64,000 bases of DNA from Planobispora longispora (GTDB lineage: Bacteria > Actinomycetota > Actinomycetes > Streptosporangiales > Streptosporangiaceae), in contig NZ_BOOH01000015.1 in the NCBI RefSeq assembly GCF_016863135.1, positions 1 to 64,000 of the forward strand. The letters run 5' to 3'. Under the pieces are notes generated by a model that ran no database searches, was not told the DNA's origin, and worked only from the letters and a program-made list of their open reading frames with translations. Every line of letters begins with the position of its first letter. Position 1 is the stretch's first letter. The translations under genes and the position numbers were made by a program. Of the stretch, positions 8,792 through 17,523 are shown piece by piece.

Positions 8792-8965
8792 AGCCCCAGG
8801 TTATCCGGCGGATGTCCAGAAGTGTGCGGAGAACGGCACACTCGTTGCCCGAAAAAATCCCCGGCACGGCCACCTCGCGCCCGGCACGGCCGCCTCGTTC
8901 CGAGAAAAGAGCGGGCCGGAGGAACCCGGTCAGGGAGAGAGGTACCCCGTCCAGGGGATCGTCGT

Positions 8966-10423
8966 TCACAAGGCCCCGATCCGGGACACCCCCGCCTGGA
9001 ACTCCGCACGCCGTCGCGGCAGCCAGACGCCCAGCAGCCACACCAGCCCCACCGCGCCGAGCCCGAACCCGTTCTGCACGATCTTGCCCACCACCGGGCT
9101 GAGCACCGGTGTCTCCGCCGCCTTGATCGCCACTCCCCACCAGGGGATCGGGACCACGTAGTAGAGCCACACCCCGGCCGCCACCCGGACCCGCACCGGG
9201 TCGCGCCCGTCGCCCACGATCGCGCCGAGCACCACGACCACCCAGGCCAGGTGGTGGATCCACGCCACCGGGGACAGCAGCACGGCCATCAATCCGACCA
9301 GGGCGAACGCGGTCATCCCGTCCCCGTCGAGCAGGGCCCGGCGGGCGTGGCGGAAGCCGTACCAGCCGACGGCCGCCACCAGGACCAGCCAGATCGCGCT
9401 CGTCAGCAGGTCGGGCAGGTACAGCCGGATGAGCATGCCGCGCATCGACTGGTTGGTGGTCGCGGCGTTGGCGCCGAGCCGTTCGGGGTCGAGCAGCGCG
9501 CGGAACCAGAAGTCGGCGGCGTCGGCCGGGATCACCAGGAACGGCAGCAGGGTCAGCAGCGCGGCCGTGAAGACGGCCATGAAGAAGGTCCGGCGCTGCT
9601 CCTCCCGCGCGCCCGGGCCGAACCCGGTGATGAGGAGGTAGATCAGGAAGACGCCGGGGGTGAGCTTGACCGCCGTGGCCAGCCCGATCAGCATGCCGCG
9701 CGGCCACACCGGCCGCCGGGCCGCGCAGTCGGCCAGGCACAGGGCGACCAGCAGAATGTCCACCTGGCCGAAGCGGACTTGGTCCCTGATCGGCATCAGG
9801 TAGGTACACATGATCGTCAGGAACGCGAAGGCCGCCGGCATCCAGACCGCGCGCGGCACCGTCCAGGCGGGCCCCGGGCGGCCGGCGGCGGCCCCCGAGT
9901 CCCCCGAGTCCCTTGAGGCCCCTGAGGCCCCTGAGGCCCTCAAGACCTCCGAGACTTCCGAGGCTTCCGAGACTTCCGAGGCTTCCGAGGCTTCCGAGGC
10001 TTCCGAGGCGGTGACGCCGGGCGCTGCCCCCGACCCGCCGAAGCCTCCGGAGCCGTCGAGGCGGTCGGGCCGGCCGATCCGGGCGAGCACCGCGCGGAAG
10101 CCGTACCCGACCGTGATCGCCAGCGTGACGAAGATCCCCGTCGTCCACACCCACTGCGCCACCGGCCACGGCATCGCCGCCAGCGGCGTGGCGAGCAGGG
10201 CCGCGACGGGCGGGTAGGTGAAGGGCAGCAGCTGCGGCGCGGGCGTGGCGAAGTCGTAGACCGGGCGTCCGGACAGCACCATCTCGCCGCCGGTACGGTA
10301 AACGTCCAGATCGACCAGGCGCTGGTCGTCGACGTTGCCCAGCCAGTGGAGCACCAGGGGGGCCACGGCGATCACGACCGTCAGCAGCGCGAGCGGCCAC
10401 ACCCACACCGGCCGCCTGGTCAT
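8966..10423 (-). CDS. GT87/DUF2029-family membrane mannosyltransferase
   Basis: Polytopic GT-C-fold glycosyltransferase of the GT87 (PimE-like) group, about 485 aa from ATG 10423. About ten transmembrane segments; the conserved Asp after the first one (LDVYRTGG) is the expected catalytic or polyprenol-phosphomannose-binding residue. Such enzymes use lipid-linked mannose on the outer membrane face to extend phosphatidylinositol mannosides or lipoglycan (known). The start was set at ATG 10423 (AAGGTG before it) because the upstream in-frame stretch is Ala-Ser-Pro repeats from the divergent gene. Residues in the middle include a Ser-Glu-Ala/Val tripeptide repeat encoded by a 9-bp minisatellite. 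The other glycan genes follow on the far side. Confidence 0.83.
   Translation of the reverse strand: MTRRPVWVWPLALLTVVIAVAPLVLHWLGNVDDQRLVDLDVYRTGGEMVLSGRPVYDFATPAPQLLPFTYPPVAALLATPLAAMPWPVAQWVWTTGIFVTLAITVGYGFRAVLARIGRPDRLDGSGGFGGSGAAPGVTASEASEASEASEVSEASEVSEVLRASGASGASRDSGDSGAAAGRPGPAWTVPRAVWMPAAFAFLTIMCTYLMPIRDQVRFGQVDILLVALCLADCAARRPVWPRGMLIGLATAVKLTPGVFLIYLLITGFGPGAREEQRRTFFMAVFTAALLTLLPFLVIPADAADFWFRALLDPERLGANAATTNQSMRGMLIRLYLPDLLTSAIWLVLVAAVGWYGFRHARRALLDGDGMTAFALVGLMAVLLSPVAWIHHLAWVVVVLGAIVGDGRDPVRVRVAAGVWLYYVVPIPWWGVAIKAAETPVLSPVVGKIVQNGFGLGAVGLVWLLGVWLPRRRAEFQAGVSRIGAL
9945..10007. repeat. 9-bp minisatellite inside the GT87 gene
   Basis: Seven consecutive 9-mers of the form (A/G)CTTCCGAG or ACCTCCGAG, in frame, encode Ser-Glu-Ala or Ser-Glu-Val triplets on the minus strand. 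Degenerate relatives extend to about 9895. The acidic loop lies between hydrophobic segments, and copy number can change without a frameshift. Confidence 0.9.
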
Positions 10424-10509
10424 GGTCACCTTGCCAGTCGTCACGAGCAGGCAGGCTACCGTCAACGTCCGGAGGACGGGCGCGGACGGGAACGGATACG
10501 GGAGATCGG

Positions 10510-12864
10510 ATGAGCTCAGCACGCGGGGGTCACCGGCCTCCGGAGACCGGTCGCGCGAGGACGCGCCCGCGCGGAAGCGCCCGGAGAGTGTGTGCTCCCG
10601 CGCAGGCGCAGGCGCAGGCGCAGGCGCAGACGCAGACGCGGATGCGGGCGCTCGCGTCCGTGTTCGCGTCACCGCGCGGTCTCCTGCGGAGAACGGCCCT
10701 GCTCACGCTCCTTCCGGTCGTGTTCATGCTCCTGGCCGCAGGAGGTACGGCCGCCGCCTCCACCGCGGCGCCCACCGGCCGGGTCGTGATCGTCGGGGTT
10801 CCGGGGCTGCTCTGGAGCGACCTGGACCCGGCGCGGACGCCGAACCTGTGGACGCTCGTGCAGGGCGGCGGATCGGCGTCGTTGTCCACCCGGGCGGCGC
10901 CGCCGAAGGGCCGGGGCTTCATCTGCCCGGTGGAGGGATGGCTGACCCTCTCGGCGGGGCAGCGCGCGGGCGCGCCCGGCATGGGCTGCGCCCTGCCCGC
11001 GGCCCCGCAGGTCTCCGGCGCGGGGGCGAGCGCGCCCGACTGGGCGGCGCTGGTCTCCTACAACGTCACCGAGACGGACTACAAGCCGGTCCTGGGACAG
11101 CTCGGGCAGCTCGTCGTGTCGGCCGGGGGGCAGGTCGCCGCCGTGGGGCCGGGGGCCGTTCTGGGCGCAGCCGACAGGTCAGGAAAAGTCGGTAAATACG
11201 CGGAGACCGTGGAGCAGCTCGGCGACCTGACGCCGTACAGACTGGTCGTCGTCGAGGCGGGGGACCTCACCCGGGCGTGGATCCGGGCCGGGACCGGCGC
11301 GGGCGGCGAGCACGTCAGGGTGACCGGACAGGCCAGGCGGGAGGCCGTGGCCGCGATCGACCGGCAGGTGGGCGCGGTCCTCGGCCGGCTTCCGGCGGGG
11401 ACCTCGCTCCTGCTCGCCGGGCTGTCCGACACCACCGGCGCCGCCCACCTGCACGTGGCGATCGCCCGCGGCCCGTCCCCCGGCGGCGCGCCGTACCCGG
11501 CCGGCCTCCTCACCGCCGCCTCCACCCGCCAGGACGGCCTGGTCACCCTCACCGACCTGACCACCACCGCGCTCGCCCTGCTCGGCCTGGACACGCCCGA
11601 CGGCGCGGTCGGCCGCGCCTGGACCGGCACGGGAGGCGGCGCCCCGCCCGCGCGCGTGGCGGCGGACCTGGCGGGCGAGGACCTGGCCAGCCAGGTCCTG
11701 CGCGAGGTGCGCGGGCCGTTCTTCACGGCCTTCGTGACCGTGCAGATCCTCTTCTACCTGCTGGCCGCCGTGGCGATCCGCCGCGGCTGGGGCGGTTCCC
11801 GCGCGCTGACCGCCGTCCAGGTGGTCGCCGTGGTCAGCGGCGCGATCGCGATCGCCACCTTCCTCGCCCAGCTCGTGCCGTGGTGGACGTTCCCGGTCCC
11901 GATGGCCGGGGTGGTCCTGACCATCCTCGGCATCGCCTGCGCCGTCGCCGGGGCGGCCTTCGCCGGGCCGTGGCGGGCCCATGTCCTCGGCCCGCTGACC
12001 GTGGTCGCCGGTGTCACCTCGCTGGCGCTGCTGATCGACGTGATGACCGGGTCCGGGCTCCAGATCAACGCCGTCACCGGGTACGAGCCGGTGACCGGAG
12101 GACGCTTCTACGGATTCAGCAACATCGCCTTCGCCGTCTACTCCGCCGGGACGATCCTGGCCCTGGCCGGGGTCGCCCAGTGGCTGATCGGCCGCGGGCG
12201 GCGCGGGCTCGCCCTGGCGGTCTGCGCGCTGTACGGCGGGCTCGCGGTGTTCGCCGACGGCTGGCCGGCCTGGGGGGCGGACTTCGGCGGGGTCCCGGCG
12301 TTCCTGGCCGGGACGGCCGTCTTCGTGATCCTGCTGTCCGGCCGCCGGGTCTCGGTGGTCAAGCTCGGCCTGATCGGGCTGGCCGGGGCCGTGCTGATCG
12401 GCGCGATCGCGGTCGCCGACTGGATGCGGCCCGCCGAGCGCCGCACCCACCTGGGCACGTTCGTCCAGCAGGTGCTGGACGGCGAGGCGTGGACGGTGGT
12501 CGCCCGCAAGTTCGGCGCGATGGTCGGGATCACGGTCGGGAACTGGCCGCTGACGTTGCTCTCGCTGGTCGCGCTGGCCTTCCTGTTCCTGGTGCTGAAC
12601 CGGCCCTCCCGGTGGGGCGCCGCCGCGCTGGGCCGGGCCTACGCGGCGGCGCCGACGCTGCGCGCCGGGCTGATCGGCGCGCTGACGTGCGCGCTCATCG
12701 GGTTCCTGATGAACGACTCGGGCATCGCGATCCCGGCGATGGCCCTCACGGTCGCGGTCCCGCTGACGCTGGCCGCCTGCGTGCGCGCGCTCCAGCTCTC
12801 GCCGCCCACCACGCCAGAGCGGCCGTCAGCGCCAGCAGGGACCACGGCACCGCCTGCTGCCTGA
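10510..12864 (+). CDS. Membrane protein with phosphatase-like outer domain and polytopic C-terminus
   Basis: 784 aa, family not named with certainty. The N-terminus is an Arg-rich leader with an Ala-Gln repeat, then one transmembrane segment (about residues 60-82). An outside domain of about 300 residues follows; its start (VVIVGVPGL, then RTPNLW) resembles the metal-binding start of alkaline-phosphatase superfamily domains, but the nucleophile cannot be pointed to. Residues from about 405 to 770 hold eleven or so transmembrane segments. Start ATG 10510 has GGGAGA at 10500-10505. Location between two GT-C glycosyltransferases suggests an envelope glycan or lipid-phosphate role (inference). 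The 3' end overlaps the convergent MptB-like gene by 119 bp. Confidence 0.72.
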   Translation: MSSARGGHRPPETGRARTRPRGSARRVCAPAQAQAQAQAQTQTRMRALASVFASPRGLLRRTALLTLLPVVFMLLAAGGTAAASTAAPTGRVVIVGVPGLLWSDLDPARTPNLWTLVQGGGSASLSTRAAPPKGRGFICPVEGWLTLSAGQRAGAPGMGCALPAAPQVSGAGASAPDWAALVSYNVTETDYKPVLGQLGQLVVSAGGQVAAVGPGAVLGAADRSGKVGKYAETVEQLGDLTPYRLVVVEAGDLTRAWIRAGTGAGGEHVRVTGQARREAVAAIDRQVGAVLGRLPAGTSLLLAGLSDTTGAAHLHVAIARGPSPGGAPYPAGLLTAASTRQDGLVTLTDLTTTALALLGLDTPDGAVGRAWTGTGGGAPPARVAADLAGEDLASQVLREVRGPFFTAFVTVQILFYLLAAVAIRRGWGGSRALTAVQVVAVVSGAIAIATFLAQLVPWWTFPVPMAGVVLTILGIACAVAGAAFAGPWRAHVLGPLTVVAGVTSLALLIDVMTGSGLQINAVTGYEPVTGGRFYGFSNIAFAVYSAGTILALAGVAQWLIGRGRRGLALAVCALYGGLAVFADGWPAWGADFGGVPAFLAGTAVFVILLSGRRVSVVKLGLIGLAGAVLIGAIAVADWMRPAERRTHLGTFVQQVLDGEAWTVVARKFGAMVGITVGNWPLTLLSLVALAFLFLVLNRPSRWGAAALGRAYAAAPTLRAGLIGALTCALIGFLMNDSGIAIPAMALTVAVPLTLAACVRALQLSPPTTPERPSAPAGTTAPPAA
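10601..10636 (+). repeat. Hexanucleotide repeat near the 5' end of a gene
   Basis: Six 6-bp units (four CGCAGG, two CGCAGA) encode Ala-Gln and Thr-Gln dipeptides in the N-terminal leader of the polytopic protein. In-frame, so copy number changes would only alter leader length. Confidence 0.88.
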
Positions 12865-14506
12865 CGACGGTCTTCAGCCAGTCGAGGTCCTCGGGGCGGA
12901 ACGGCTCTCTGGCCGGGAGGTAACCGAGGGACAGGATCGTCGTCCTGGCCACCATGAAGCCCTCCAGCGCGGGCCAGGAGGCCAGGGCCAGCAGCGCGAA
13001 GGCCAGGCCGTCGTACCAGGGCAGGGCGTACGGCGCGGCGAGCAGCCAGGCGGCCACCACCACGGCGGCCACCGTCGGCGCCGGAACCCCCGCCCCACCG
13101 ACCACCGTCGATGCCGGAACCCCCGCCTCACCGACCGCTGTCGGCGCAGGGATCCCCGCCCGGCCCGGGCCGCCGTGCCCGGCGCCCGCCGCAATCGGCT
13201 CGGCGGCGGGGGCGGCCCGCAGCAGCAGCCAGGCCAGGACGGCCAGCAGGGCCAGGGAGCCGAGCTGGATCCAGATCGTGTAGGCGCCCGGCCCGAACAG
13301 CGACTGCAGGCCGGTCTTCACCAGCTGCCAGGGGGTGGCGAGGGAGACCTTCCGGCCGGCCTCGCCCACCTGGTCCAGCACGTGCGGCCCGGCGAGCCCG
13401 TAGGCGACCGCCACCGTGGCGGTCGCCGTGCCCGCGACGACGGCGAGCCTGCGGGGTGAGCGCCGCACCACCCATGCGGGCCCGAGGGCGACCAGCCCGG
13501 CGTTGAGCTTGATCCCGATCCCGGCCCCCAGCAGCAGCCCGGAGGCGACCAGTGACCGCCACGACGCCCCGGCTGCGGCCGGCGACCGCCGTGGCGCCCC
13601 CGAGGGAGCCGGTGACCGCCGCGTCATCCTCGAGAGAGCCGATGGCCACCGCGGCGGCACGGGCCGCGCCCCCGTCTCCGCTCCGGGAGACCCTCCCGGC
13701 CCTCCTGCGAGCCGTCCGGCCCCCAGCGCGACCAGGGCCGCGACCATGCACGCGACGGCCAGGGTGTCCACGTGCATCCCGGCGGCCAGGTGATAGATCA
13801 TCAGCGGGTTGGCCGCCCAGAGCAGCGCCGCCCGCCGCTGCAGGCGGTCGTCCCCGGCGGTGAAGCGGTGGATGAGCAGTGAGGTGCCGATGAACGCGGC
13901 GGCGTTGAACAGCGCCATCACGAAGACGGTCAGCCTGACCGAGTCGCCGCCGACGAGACTGGCCAGCGTCTGCACGGCGGTGGCCAGCGGGCCGTAGACG
14001 CTCGTCACGCCGGTCCATTCCTCGACGGCCCCGGTGACCGGGTCGCCGGGGAAGTCTGCGGGTGTGACGGCGTAGGGGTCGTGGCCCAGCGCGGCCAGCC
14101 GGCCGTACGCGGCGTAGTTGAGGTGGTCGGCCGACCCGGAGGGCGGCAGGAAGGCCAGGAGCGCGACCGCGCCCGATCCCGCCGCCAGCAGCCTCCGCGG
14201 ATCCGGCCGCCATCGGGACCTCAGCGCGGCTCCGAGCCCGGCCCCGCCCAGCAGGATCGCCAGGGCCGCCATGGCGATCACCAGGTGGGCTCCCGGCTCG
14301 GCGCCCAGTGAGTACGGCGGCTGCCAGGACGGCCCGGGCAGCTCCGGCACCATGGCCGACGGCCCCAGCAGCCCGATCAGGATCGTCAGCCCGACGGACG
14401 ACGCCAGAGCCGCGCGCGCGAACCCGCCGAGACCGTCACGCGGGCCACGCGCCGTGCTTTTCCCGGCCACCGCCGCATCCGCAGTCACCCGCAAATTCCA
14501 GCACAT
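12746..14506 (-). CDS. Polyprenol-phosphomannose-dependent mannosyltransferase (MptB-like)
   Basis: 586-aa GT-C membrane enzyme of the MptA/MptB group, which adds alpha-1,6-mannose from polyprenol-phosphomannose to the lipoglycan core. The loop with ADHLNYAAYGRLAALGHDPY after the third or fourth hydrophobic segment is the family signature; about 12 transmembrane segments follow. The middle loop (about residues 270-320) and a segment near residue 455 hold Pro/Ala/Arg low-complexity repeats (a GVPAPTVVGGA-like unit). GT87, phosphatase-like and GT2 neighbours make a glycan block. The last 119 bp lie under the end of the convergent upstream gene. ATG 14506 is used; GTG 14488 is possible. Confidence 0.85.
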   Translation of the reverse strand: MCWNLRVTADAAVAGKSTARGPRDGLGGFARAALASSVGLTILIGLLGPSAMVPELPGPSWQPPYSLGAEPGAHLVIAMAALAILLGGAGLGAALRSRWRPDPRRLLAAGSGAVALLAFLPPSGSADHLNYAAYGRLAALGHDPYAVTPADFPGDPVTGAVEEWTGVTSVYGPLATAVQTLASLVGGDSVRLTVFVMALFNAAAFIGTSLLIHRFTAGDDRLQRRAALLWAANPLMIYHLAAGMHVDTLAVACMVAALVALGAGRLAGGPGGSPGAETGARPVPPRWPSALSRMTRRSPAPSGAPRRSPAAAGASWRSLVASGLLLGAGIGIKLNAGLVALGPAWVVRRSPRRLAVVAGTATATVAVAYGLAGPHVLDQVGEAGRKVSLATPWQLVKTGLQSLFGPGAYTIWIQLGSLALLAVLAWLLLRAAPAAEPIAAGAGHGGPGRAGIPAPTAVGEAGVPASTVVGGAGVPAPTVAAVVVAAWLLAAPYALPWYDGLAFALLALASWPALEGFMVARTTILSLGYLPAREPFRPEDLDWLKTVVRQQAVPWSLLALTAALAWWAARAGARARRRPASAGPRP

Positions 14507-14527
14507 CCGGCGGGCTCCCCGGGGCCG

Positions 14528-14554
14528 TCGTCCACAGCCCTCCGGTTATCCACA
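14528..14554 (+). promoter_or_regulatory. Two DnaA-box-like 9-mers
   Basis: TTATCCACA at 14546-14554 is an exact DnaA-box consensus, and TCGTCCACA at 14528-14536 is one base from the actinobacterial form TTGTCCACA. They are direct repeats 18 bp apart, in the 196-bp spacer between the MptB-like gene and the serine hydrolase. Two boxes are not an origin; a titration or regulatory role is possible, chance not excluded. Confidence 0.4.
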
Positions 14555-14702
14555 GCTCCGGCGGCATGCGGGGATGTTCAGTGGGCGGGTCACTCCCCCT
14601 CGCGGGGGAGAGGAAGATCGCCGGTGTCGGCGATCCGGGCAGAACCCCTTGATCGACAGGATTGGGGCATCGCACGAAAGCCCTACCACCTGGAGATACG
14701 TC

Positions 14703-15899
14703 ATGAAGCGCACCCATGTCACCGCCGCCCTTCTCGCCCTCGCGGTCCTGGGCACGACCGCCGGCACCGCCGGCGCCGCCGCAGCCGCCACTCCGGACCG
14801 CGTCGTGACGCAGGCGCAGACGCAGGTGCCGCCGATCAACGAGGCGGCGCTGGGGCAGGCCATCGCCGGCCTGCCCGCGCCCGACGCCACCGCCGCGGAG
14901 GTGCGGGTGGGCGGCTCGGCGGGCTCCTGGCACGGTGTGAGCGGCGTTCGGGACCTGCGGACCGGGCGCCCGGCCAGGGAGGGGATGCGGTTCAGGGCCG
15001 GCAGCGTGACGAAGATGTTCACCACGGCCGTCGTCCTCCAGCTCGTCGCCGAGGGTGAGATCTCGCTCGACGGCACCATCCAGGAGTATCTGCCCGGACT
15101 TCTCCCGGCCGACTATCCGGCCATCACCGTCGGCCAGGTGCTCAACCACACCAGCGGCCTGCCCTCGCCCAAGCTCAGCAACGACTTCGCCGACATCTAC
15201 GCGACCCGCTTCAAGACCTGGACACCCGAGGAGTACGTCGCCCAGGCCGTGGCGAACCCCATCGAGTTCACCCCCGGCGACTGGCAGCACTACCTCAACA
15301 TCAACACCTTCGTGGCGGGCCTGCTGATCGAGAAGGTCACGGGCAACTCCTACGAGCACGAGGTGACGGCCAGGATCCTGCGCCCGGTCGGCATGCGCGA
15401 CAGCTACCTGCCGGGCCGGTCCGTCCGGGTGCGCGGCCCGCACAACCGCGGCTACCAGGTCGTGCCCGAGGGCTTCCCGGGGGCGGTCGAGTACGGAGAC
15501 GCCCACGTCGTGGACATGACCGAGACCAGCGTCACCTCCACCTGGGCCTCCGGTGACCTGATCTCCACCACGGCCGACCTGGAGAAGTTCGTCAACGCCC
15601 TGTTCAGGGGCGAGATCGTCCCTGCCGCGCAGCTGGAGCCCATGTTCACGGTGCCGGGCGTCAAGCAGTACGGAACCGGCCACCCCGCCGTCTACACCTC
15701 GGGCATGAGCAAGCTCGAACTGCCCGGCGGCATCGTCGCCTACGGCAAGACCGGCGCCAGGTACGGCAGCGCCACCGGCGTCGGCGCCACCCGGGATCTG
15801 TCGCGCACGGTGGTCTACTCGCTCAACTCCACCGACGCCAAGGCCGCCGGCCAGAACCAGCGGGGGCTCGGCGTCGCGCTGGCCGCGTTCGCGAGATGA
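14703..15899 (+). CDS. Secreted serine hydrolase, beta-lactamase/DD-peptidase family
   Basis: 398 aa with a Sec signal peptide (residues 1-28, AGAAAAA near the cleavage site), so exported. Class C beta-lactamase-like fold: SVTK (SxxK with catalytic Ser and Lys) near residue 102, HYLN in place of the YxN motif near residue 201, and GKTG near residue 347. Likely a D-alanyl-D-alanine carboxypeptidase, esterase or D-aminopeptidase; true beta-lactamase activity is less likely. ATG 14703 has GGAG at 14692-14695. It is downstream of and divergent from the MptB-like gene, consistent with an envelope role. The stop is followed immediately by the 45-bp repeat array. Confidence 0.9.
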   Translation: MKRTHVTAALLALAVLGTTAGTAGAAAAATPDRVVTQAQTQVPPINEAALGQAIAGLPAPDATAAEVRVGGSAGSWHGVSGVRDLRTGRPAREGMRFRAGSVTKMFTTAVVLQLVAEGEISLDGTIQEYLPGLLPADYPAITVGQVLNHTSGLPSPKLSNDFADIYATRFKTWTPEEYVAQAVANPIEFTPGDWQHYLNINTFVAGLLIEKVTGNSYEHEVTARILRPVGMRDSYLPGRSVRVRGPHNRGYQVVPEGFPGAVEYGDAHVVDMTETSVTSTWASGDLISTTADLEKFVNALFRGEIVPAAQLEPMFTVPGVKQYGTGHPAVYTSGMSKLELPGGIVAYGKTGARYGSATGVGATRDLSRTVVYSLNSTDAKAAGQNQRGLGVALAAFAR

Positions 15900-15919
15900 G
15901 CGGAACGACAGCCCTGGGG

Positions 15920-16054
15920 GCGCCCCGCGAAGGCCGGTCCGGAGCGGAGAACCTCAGAAAAACAGCGCCCCGCGAAGGCCGGTCCGAGATGGAGGGCCTC
16001 AGGGAAACAGCGCCCCGCGACGACCGTCCGGAGCGGGGCGTGTCAGGGGAGCAG
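15920..16054. repeat. 45-bp tandem repeat between two convergent genes
   Basis: Three degenerate units start with GCGCCCCGCGA at 15920, 15965 and 16010, and a fourth start (GCGCCCTGCGG) at 16054 runs into the 3' end of the GT2 gene. The unit is a multiple of three and looks like an expansion of the 3' end of that gene. Confidence 0.85.
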
Positions 16055-16741
16055 CGCCCTGCGGGCCAGGAGGGCGCGGCCGACGTCCCGGAACTGCCGG
16101 GCGCGGTGGATCTGGGCCCTCCAGTCGGTGCCCGTGGCGCGATGGGCCATCTCCACCTCGACCTCCAGGATCCGGAACCCCTTGCGGATCAGGTCGATCG
16201 TCAGACCCGTCTCCACGCCGAAGCCGCGGGCGAGCGGCCGGGCGGCCTCGAAGGCCGCCCTGGTCAGGCAGCGCTGGCCGTTGAGCGGCTGGGCGGGCGT
16301 CCAGCCGGTGGCGCGCTCGATGCCGTCCCGGGCGAGCCTGACCACGAACCCGTGGCCGCCCAGCTTGACGCGGGTGGCGAAGACCGCGATGGTCATGTCC
16401 GCCTCGCCCGCCTGGACCGGCTCGATCAGGGGCGCGGCCATGTGCGCGGTCTCCCCCAGGTCGGCGTCCAGGAACAGCAGGTGGCGCGGCTCCTCGCCCT
16501 CCGCGTCGAGCAGGCGCACGATCTCCGCGCCGCTCTCCATGGCGGCCGCCTTGCCGCGGTTGTGGCTGTGCCGTGCGACACGGGCTCCCGCGGCCCTGGC
16601 CACCTGGCCGGTCCGGTCGCCGGAGCCGTCGTCCACGACCACGACGAGGTCCACACCGGACAGTTTCAGGGCCGCCGCCACGGTGGCCCCGATGCGGTCG
16701 GCCTCGTCCTTGGCCGGAATGATCACAGCGGTGCCGGTCAT
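16043..16741 (-). CDS. Family 2 glycosyltransferase
   Basis: 232 aa from ATG 16741. GT-A fold: the nucleotide-binding start (IIPAKDEADRIG), VVVDDGSGD, and the metal-binding DxD as LDADLG (near residue 95). It lacks membrane segments, so it is cytoplasmic or peripheral. This layout fits DPM1-like or glucosyl-phosphoglycerate synthase-like enzymes that make activated or lipid-linked sugars; the first would supply polyprenol-phosphomannose for the GT-C enzymes upstream (inference from context). A TTG 24 bases upstream is in frame, but the ATG has GAGG just before it and family proteins begin there. Confidence 0.85.
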   Translation of the reverse strand: MTGTAVIIPAKDEADRIGATVAAALKLSGVDLVVVVDDGSGDRTGQVARAAGARVARHSHNRGKAAAMESGAEIVRLLDAEGEEPRHLLFLDADLGETAHMAAPLIEPVQAGEADMTIAVFATRVKLGGHGFVVRLARDGIERATGWTPAQPLNGQRCLTRAAFEAARPLARGFGVETGLTIDLIRKGFRILEVEVEMAHRATGTDWRAQIHRARQFRDVGRALLARRALLP

Positions 16742-16871
16742 GCGCCTCGCTCCACTCGCCGCCAACCGCGCACGCGAACTCCCGCGTCGCTCACGTCCGC
16801 GACGCCGCCGTGCCCGCCGGCTCGCACGTCCGCGCGCCGGCCGTTCTCAGCGTCCCCGCCACGGGGGACGC

Positions 16872-17225
16872 TCACGCCTTGGGCTCGGCCGTCAGCAGCT
16901 CCTCGGGCACCGTCTCGTGCACGGTGAACACCGAGTCGAGGCCGGTGACCTGAAGGATCTTACGGACGGCGGGCCTGGGCCCGGCCACCTCCAGCGCCCC
17001 GCCGCGCTCGCGCAGCCGCTTGAGCGCCGACAGCAGCACGTTCATCCCGGTGGAGTCGCAGAACTCCACGCCGGACATGTCGATGACCACGAGGTTCGTG
17101 GTGCTCTCCTGGAGCAGCCGAGCGAACTCGGCCTGCAGGCGAGGTGCGGTATATAGGTCGATTTCTCCGACAACGGCCATGACGGTGTGCCCGCCATGAG
17201 ATCGAGTTGAGACTTTTAGCTCCAC
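16872..17225 (-). CDS. Anti-sigma factor antagonist (STAS domain)
   Basis: 117 aa, one STAS domain, BldG/SpoIIAA-like. The phosphorylated Ser lies in the conserved DSTGMNVL motif (about residue 58); the partner kinase would phosphorylate it to release or trap a sigma factor. Start GTG 17225 begins the domain (VELKVSTR); upstream codons to 17261 are not family-like. An RsbW-like ATP-binding protein is 3 kb away at 20195, so the two could be partners, though such switches are numerous in actinomycetes. Confidence 0.9.
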   Translation of the reverse strand: MELKVSTRSHGGHTVMAVVGEIDLYTAPRLQAEFARLLQESTTNLVVIDMSGVEFCDSTGMNVLLSALKRLRERGGALEVAGPRPAVRKILQVTGLDSVFTVHETVPEELLTAEPKA

Positions 17226-17523
17226 AGCGGGCACACTAGCGGCGCGAAGCCCCCGGGTCACGTTCTCTCGGTCAGAGCCTGTTACGGAACCCTACTTTCC
17301 TGTGACACGACGTCTCCGATCACGCCGCCCCGTGTCGCCTCCGGACCGGAGTCGCCCGCCCTTTGTCCCCATTCCCGCCTCACGGGAACCCTCGGTACGC
17401 AAAGCTTGACACTGTGCAACCCCGGCTAGGCCGGAAAGGGGGAGGCACGGGTCCTCCCGTTCCCAGCCGCCACTGCACCGGACGGGCACTGGACATCGAG
17501 AGGAAACGGGCCGGAAAACGTTC
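17226..17523. other. Divergent intergenic region
   Basis: The 298 bp between the STAS gene and the Cys-cluster gene have no ORF with coding character. No confident promoter hexamer or palindrome was found. Confidence 0.4.

Noticed and set aside
9893-10010. Short regular repeats considered as a CRISPR array
   Set aside because: Units are 9 bp with no spacers, in frame inside a membrane enzyme gene; no cas gene nearby.
14528-14554. Replication origin
   Set aside because: Only two DnaA-like boxes; no dnaA, dnaN or AT-rich unwinding region.
15896-16927. 343-codon plus-strand frame starting at the stop of the serine hydrolase
   Set aside because: Its first part translates the 45-bp repeats and the rest is antisense to a GT2 gene with intact motifs; Arg/Gly/Ala-rich composition, no domain.
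17225-17261. Earlier GTG start (17261) for the STAS protein
   Set aside because: The extra 12 residues are Arg/Gly/Ala-rich and unlike BldG relatives; no ribosome site supports it.
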